Shown one piece after another: positions 60,283 through 64,000 of a DNA stretch of 64,000 bases. Below the pieces are notes generated by a model, which was given only the letters and a program-made list of their open reading frames with translations, was not told the DNA's origin and made no database searches. Location: positions 62,001 through 126,000 of the forward strand of contig NZ_JAIELN010000003.1 of assembly GCF_019753045.1 (NCBI RefSeq), written 5' to 3'. This DNA is from Hyphomicrobium sp. (GTDB lineage: Bacteria; Pseudomonadota; Alphaproteobacteria; Rhizobiales; Hyphomicrobiaceae). The position numbers were made by a program, and so were the translations under genes. Numbering within the stretch: position 1 is the stretch's first letter; every line of letters begins with the position of its first letter.

Positions 60283-62049
60283 GTGTATCCTACGGCATCG
60301 CTTAGCATTGCAGAATTGTTGTCCGGTCCTTACCTACTGAATATCCCGCTTTTTCAGAGGCCCTATTCCTGGGGTCGAGAGCAGGCCGAACAGCTCCTCG
60401 ACGATCTTCTGGAAGCCGCCGGTATCTTGTCCGACGACGAGCCGGAACCTGCTTACTTCCTCGGCGCCGTGGTGCTGATGGATGCGCCGGGGGCTGAAAC
60501 GGCGAAGCTGTCGCCCAAGATGACTTCCCGCGAATTCGGAGTGATCGACGGTCAGCAGCGCCTTGTCACATTGATGACGCTGCTTGCCGTGTTGCGTGAC
60601 CTCGAAACAGATCCGCGAAAGGTCGTCTCGAAACGCGTTCAGGGAATGCTCGTCGCACAGCTGGGCACCCGGTTTTTCCGGACGGAGCGTTTCCGGCTGC
60701 ACCTTTCGACCCGCGAGCGCGCCGTTTTTGAAGACAACGTCTTGTTGCCCGGCAGCTCGGTGCTGCCAGCCAATATTCATTCGCCTTCGCTTCCCGAAGC
60801 GACGCTTCTGGAGGTGCGTGACCGCTTCAGGACCGTGCTTGCGGAACTCACCAACTCGGACCGCACGGCGCTTGCCGATTTCATCGCGGACCGGTGCTTC
60901 GTGGTCGTCATCGTCGGCAATGATATCGATCGTTCCCATCAGATGTTTGTCGTTCTGAACGAGCGAGGCAGAAAGCTGCAGCGCAACGACATCCTGAAGT
61001 CGGACATCCTCGCGCGCATGTCGGCCAACGACGCCAAATGGGCCGTCGCGATGTGGGATGAAATGAGCGTGGAGCTCGGGGAAGGGTTCGAGGCGTTTTT
61101 CGCACATCTCAGAACCATCTACGGGCACGGGCGGCTGCAGATCGTTTCAGGCGTGCGCCAAGTCATTCGCGATGCCGGCGGTTCGGAGGCGTTCTTCAAG
61201 GAGGTTTTTCTGCCGCTCGCCAAATCGTATGCGATCGTTCGCAACGGTGGCAACGGCGTGTTGCCGCGAGAGATGCAGTCGACGCTTGCATACCTCAACC
61301 GCTTGCCGGAGGCCGATTGGGCCCCGGCCGCTATTTTCGCGCTCAAGGATTGGAAACGCGATCCTGCCCGGGCCGCGTTTCTGCTTGGCGAGATCGAGCG
61401 GCTCGCCATGCTCACCCGGCTTTTGTGCGCGGGGTCCGGAAAGCGCGTTCGCCGGTTCTCGGAGTTCGTCAAGGTCATTCGCTCCGGCGAGCCGATCGAC
61501 AAATCGCATCCTGTTCTGCAATTGACGCGGGACGAAGTGCGCGGCATCGCGTTTCATCTCAAGGATTTTCACAAGCGCAATCCGAAGGTTTGCAAGCTGC
61601 TTCTGCTGCGGCTTGGAGACGAATTGTCGGGCGGGATGGATGCCGTCGATCCCGATCAATATACGATCGAGCATGTGCTGCCGCAGCGGCCCGCCGCCTC
61701 GAGCCCGTGGCGGCAATTGTTTCCCAGTGCCGAGGAACGCGCGCAGCTCGTCGAAAGCCTCGGCAATCTCGTGCTGATCACGCAGCAGGACAACGACCGC
61801 GCGCGCAACGCGTCGTGGGACGACAAGAAAGAGATTTATTCGAAAGGGTCGAGCCAAGCTCCGATGCTCGCCATTACGCGCGACGTCATCGGCGAGCGCG
61901 AATGGCGACGCGGGCAGATCGAAACGCGGGAGCAGCGGCTCGTCGGATTGATCGACCGGATCTGGCGCGTCGACATTCTTGGGCAGAGGTCCGGACCGCG
62001 GGCGGCAAAAGCGGCGGAAGAACCAGAGGCTGCGACGCCTCTCGTCTAA
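60283..62049 (+). CDS. DUF262/DUF1524 protein (GmrSD-type, putative defence)
   Basis: A 588-residue protein with the two halves of GmrSD-type IV restriction proteins. The N-terminal DUF262 domain has IPLFQRPYSW and the nucleotidase motif FGVIDGQQRLVTLMTLL (about 86-102). The C-terminal DUF1524 domain carries the His-Asn-His-like nuclease: YTIEHVLPQ (about 459-467), LGNLVLITQQDN and ARNASWDDKK. GmrSD cuts DNA with modified cytosines, and relatives form part of several phage-defence sets. Here it stands alone. The start is uncertain: GTG 60283 follows AGAGGG, and TTG 60244 would add 13 residues. Confidence 0.8.
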   Translation: MYPTASLSIAELLSGPYLLNIPLFQRPYSWGREQAEQLLDDLLEAAGILSDDEPEPAYFLGAVVLMDAPGAETAKLSPKMTSREFGVIDGQQRLVTLMTLLAVLRDLETDPRKVVSKRVQGMLVAQLGTRFFRTERFRLHLSTRERAVFEDNVLLPGSSVLPANIHSPSLPEATLLEVRDRFRTVLAELTNSDRTALADFIADRCFVVVIVGNDIDRSHQMFVVLNERGRKLQRNDILKSDILARMSANDAKWAVAMWDEMSVELGEGFEAFFAHLRTIYGHGRLQIVSGVRQVIRDAGGSEAFFKEVFLPLAKSYAIVRNGGNGVLPREMQSTLAYLNRLPEADWAPAAIFALKDWKRDPARAAFLLGEIERLAMLTRLLCAGSGKRVRRFSEFVKVIRSGEPIDKSHPVLQLTRDEVRGIAFHLKDFHKRNPKVCKLLLLRLGDELSGGMDAVDPDQYTIEHVLPQRPAASSPWRQLFPSAEERAQLVESLGNLVLITQQDNDRARNASWDDKKEIYSKGSSQAPMLAITRDVIGEREWRRGQIETREQRLVGLIDRIWRVDILGQRSGPRAAKAAEEPEAATPLV

Positions 62050-62121
62050 GCCCCGAAACGGAGATCCCTCCCGGGCGCCGATCATTTTGCGATCTCAGCG
62101 CGCCTCGCCGTCGGCTCGGGC

Positions 62122-63774
62122 TCAGGCGCTGGCGAGCGCGCCGCTGAGTGCCTTGGCGATCAGTGCGCGGGTTTCCGGAATTCCGTAGAGCGCGACGAAC
62201 GTGCCGAGGCGGGGCCCTCGCTCCTGCCCGAGCAGGATCTCGTAGATCGCCTGGAACCAATCAAGCTTGACGCCGGGTCCGCCCGTTGGGCTGGTCTTGG
62301 TCGGGTCCTGATAGCGCGGAATGGCCCGGCCGACGTCGAGCAAGGCGTTCTGAATCGTGTCGCCGTCGCTATCGGCCGGAAGCGACGCGAGGGCCTTGTC
62401 GAGACTTTTGAGGGCCGAGATCTCGACGTCGTCGGGCGTGCGGAACTTCTTCGTCGGCTTCACGAAGTCTTCGTAGTAGCGGATCGCGTAGCCGGCGAGC
62501 TGGTCGATGATCGGATTGTCTTCCGGCTTCGCTCCGGACGCGTAGCGGCCGAGGAAGCCCCACAGCACATCCTTGCTGTGCGCGTGCGAAACCGAAACGA
62601 GGTTCAGCAGCAAGCCGAACGTGACTGGGATTTCGGGCTTCGGCGGCGCGCCGTTATGGATGTGCCAGACCGCGTTGTCGATCTGCTGTTTCGCTTCCTG
62701 CTTCTGATAGCCTGACAGGAATTGCAGGTATTCGTCGACGGCGCGCGGGATCACGTCAAAATACAGCCGCTTGGCGCTTCGCGGCTTCTGATACATGAAA
62801 AGCGCCAAGCTTTCGGGCGACGCGTATGTCAGCCATTCGTCGATCGTCAGGCCATTGCCGCGCGACTTTGAAATCTTCTCGCCTTTGTCGTCCAGGAACA
62901 GCTCGTAGACATAGTGTTCAGGCGGAACGCCGCCGAGGATTTCGCAGATCTTGTCGTAGATCGGCGCGTTCGTCTGGTGGTCCTTGCCGAACATCTCGAA
63001 GTCGACGCCGAGCGCGACCCAACGCATGCCGAAATCCGGCTTCCACTGGAGCTTCACCTGGCCGCCGGTGACCGGCAGCGTGATGTCTTTGCCGTCTTCG
63101 TCCTCGAACGTGATGGTTCCGGTTTTCGGGTCCACCTTCTTCATCGGGACGTAGAGGACGCGGCCGCTCTTTGGCGAGATGGGGAGGAAGGGGCTGTATG
63201 TCGCCTGCCGCTCTGCGCCGAGCGTCGGCAGCATGACCTTCATGATGTCGTCGTAGCGTTCGACGGCGCGCAGGAGAACTTCATCGAAGCGGCCGGACTT
63301 GTAATACTCCGTGGCGCTCGCAAATTCGTAATCGAAGCCGAAGGTGTCGAGAAACCGGCGCAGCATGGCGTTGTTGTGATCGCCGAAGCTTGCGTAATCG
63401 CCGCCCCACGGATTGGGCACCGACGTCAACGGCATCTGCAGGTAGGGCTCTAGCGCCTTGCGGTCCGGAACGTTCTCCGGAATTTTCCGCATGCCGTCCA
63501 TATCGTCGGAAAAGCAGAGGAGGCGCGTCTTGCGCTTGCCTTCGGTCAGCGTCTCGAATGCATGGCGCACCATCGTCGTGCGCGCGACCTCGCCGAAGGT
63601 GCCGATGTGAGGAAGTCCGGACGGCCCGTATCCCGTTTCGAAGAGGACGGTTTTTGTGTCGCCGTCGGGCAGGCGCTCGAGGCGTTTGATGAGCCGGCGT
63701 GCTTCTTCGAACGGCCAAGCCTTGGAGTCTTTGCTGGCTGCGGCCTGCTCGGTGGTGAAGACGAGTGCGGTCAT
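62122..63774 (-). CDS. lysK: Lysyl-tRNA synthetase, class I
   Basis: A 550-residue class I enzyme, the archaeal-type lysyl-tRNA synthetase used instead of class II in many alphaproteobacteria. The Rossmann signatures are intact: [18 protein letters not shown] (HIGH-like) and [17 protein letters not shown] (KMSKS-like). The C-terminal ~180 residues form the helical anticodon-binding cage. It attaches lysine to tRNA-Lys. ATG 63774 is chosen because it begins the conserved N-terminus ([22 protein letters not shown]); the longer open frame upstream is not conserved. It is an essential gene and a strong phylogenetic marker. Confidence 0.95.
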   Translation of the reverse strand: MTALVFTTEQAAASKDSKAWPFEEARRLIKRLERLPDGDTKTVLFETGYGPSGLPHIGTFGEVARTTMVRHAFETLTEGKRKTRLLCFSDDMDGMRKIPENVPDRKALEPYLQMPLTSVPNPWGGDYASFGDHNNAMLRRFLDTFGFDYEFASATEYYKSGRFDEVLLRAVERYDDIMKVMLPTLGAERQATYSPFLPISPKSGRVLYVPMKKVDPKTGTITFEDEDGKDITLPVTGGQVKLQWKPDFGMRWVALGVDFEMFGKDHQTNAPIYDKICEILGGVPPEHYVYELFLDDKGEKISKSRGNGLTIDEWLTYASPESLALFMYQKPRSAKRLYFDVIPRAVDEYLQFLSGYQKQEAKQQIDNAVWHIHNGAPPKPEIPVTFGLLLNLVSVSHAHSKDVLWGFLGRYASGAKPEDNPIIDQLAGYAIRYYEDFVKPTKKFRTPDDVEISALKSLDKALASLPADSDGDTIQNALLDVGRAIPRYQDPTKTSPTGGPGVKLDWFQAIYEILLGQERGPRLGTFVALYGIPETRALIAKALSGALASA

Positions 63775-63862
63775 CTGATGCTGCTGCGGTCGGGTGTGGT
63801 TGATATTACAAAGGCTTGCTTTGCGGCGAAGGCGCGCACCGTAGGTGTCTCGGAGGTCAGCG

Positions 63863-64000
63863 TCAACGCGCGGCCGAATGCTCCGCGATAAATGCCGCAA
63901 CGGCGTCTGCGGCGGCCGCAAGGTTGCCCTTTCGGGTGAACCCCGAATTTCCACGCGGACCGAAATCATGATCGCCGTCGCTCATCCAGGCGAAAGTGAT
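63863..64000 (-). CDS. C-terminal end of an alpha/beta hydrolase (TEX30/KANSL3-like), partial
   Basis: A minus-strand frame entering from the right edge and ending with TGA at 63863-63865 gives the last 45 residues of a protein: [12 protein letters not shown], then [19 protein letters not shown]. This is the closing segment of the small alpha/beta hydrolase group related to TEX30, whose catalytic His is in the DGDHD motif. It lies upstream of lysK on the same strand with an 88-base gap. Confidence 0.7.
   Translation of the reverse strand: MTFAWMSDGDHDFGPRGNSGFTRKGNLAAAADAVAAFIAEHSAAR

Noticed and set aside
1..64000. CRISPR array, rRNA genes, insertion sequences or prophage
   Set aside because: No regularly spaced repeats, rRNA, transposase, integrase or phage structural genes were seen on either strand.

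Overview
The window reads as about 64 kb of chromosome from a GC-rich alphaproteobacterium of the Hyphomicrobiales, most likely Hyphomicrobium or a close relative. The clues are a class I lysyl-tRNA synthetase, sites matching the alphaproteobacterial EcfG general-stress promoter, a PodJ-like polar protein, a TauE/TIGR02186 pair, an Lhr/PdeM DNA-repair pair and an S21 protein with a glycine-rich tail. The genus is inferred from gene content; no marker such as 16S rRNA is present.

Layout. 0-9 kb: housekeeping and envelope genes (alpha/beta hydrolase, rpsU, SnoaL-like protein, GH3 glycosidase, periplasmic binding protein, family 2 glycosyltransferase, DUF3175, cyclopropane-fatty-acid-synthase-like methyltransferase, DUF374 acyltransferase). 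9-13.2 kb: small hypothetical, membrane and secreted proteins, two of them behind EcfG-type promoters, and a tandem pair of secreted four-cysteine proteins. 13.4-26.9 kb: a LysR-controlled catabolic cluster with a luciferase-like monooxygenase, a betaine-type ABC transporter, a flavin reductase, two 4-OT tautomerases, an alpha/beta hydrolase, two aldehyde dehydrogenases and a sugar-lactone-oxidase-like flavoprotein. This set resembles the trigonelline (N-methylnicotinate betaine) ring-cleavage pathway, whose products methylamine, formate and succinic semialdehyde would suit a methylotroph. 27-34.7 kb: small hypotheticals, an AI-2E-family permease, a patatin/GntP/phosphoesterase operon and HdeD.

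35.6-44.8 kb: tRNA-Gly(CCC) is followed by a stretch of visibly lower GC and sparser coding that looks acquired. It holds a Tat-exported amidohydrolase, a 919-residue fusion of TPR repeats, a PqqD-like peptide-recognition domain and a SagB-type dehydrogenase, a TatA paralogue, two AraC regulators, a short cysteine-rich peptide ORF and a secreted STN-domain protein. No YcaO cyclodehydratase is visible. I regard this as the best candidate for an undescribed peptide-modification system.

44.8-64 kb: ordinary chromosomal genes return (aldo/keto reductase, mscL, a DUF4212/sodium symporter pair, proline iminopeptidase, PodJ-like protein, TauE/TIGR02186, PdeM/Lhr, pyrD/DUF952, a solitary DUF262-DUF1524 GmrSD-type protein, lysK and the end of an alpha/beta hydrolase gene). 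No insertion sequence, integrase, CRISPR array or rRNA was seen. Two nested palindromes 25 kb apart, with the same core and compensating outer stems, are a probable repeat family.
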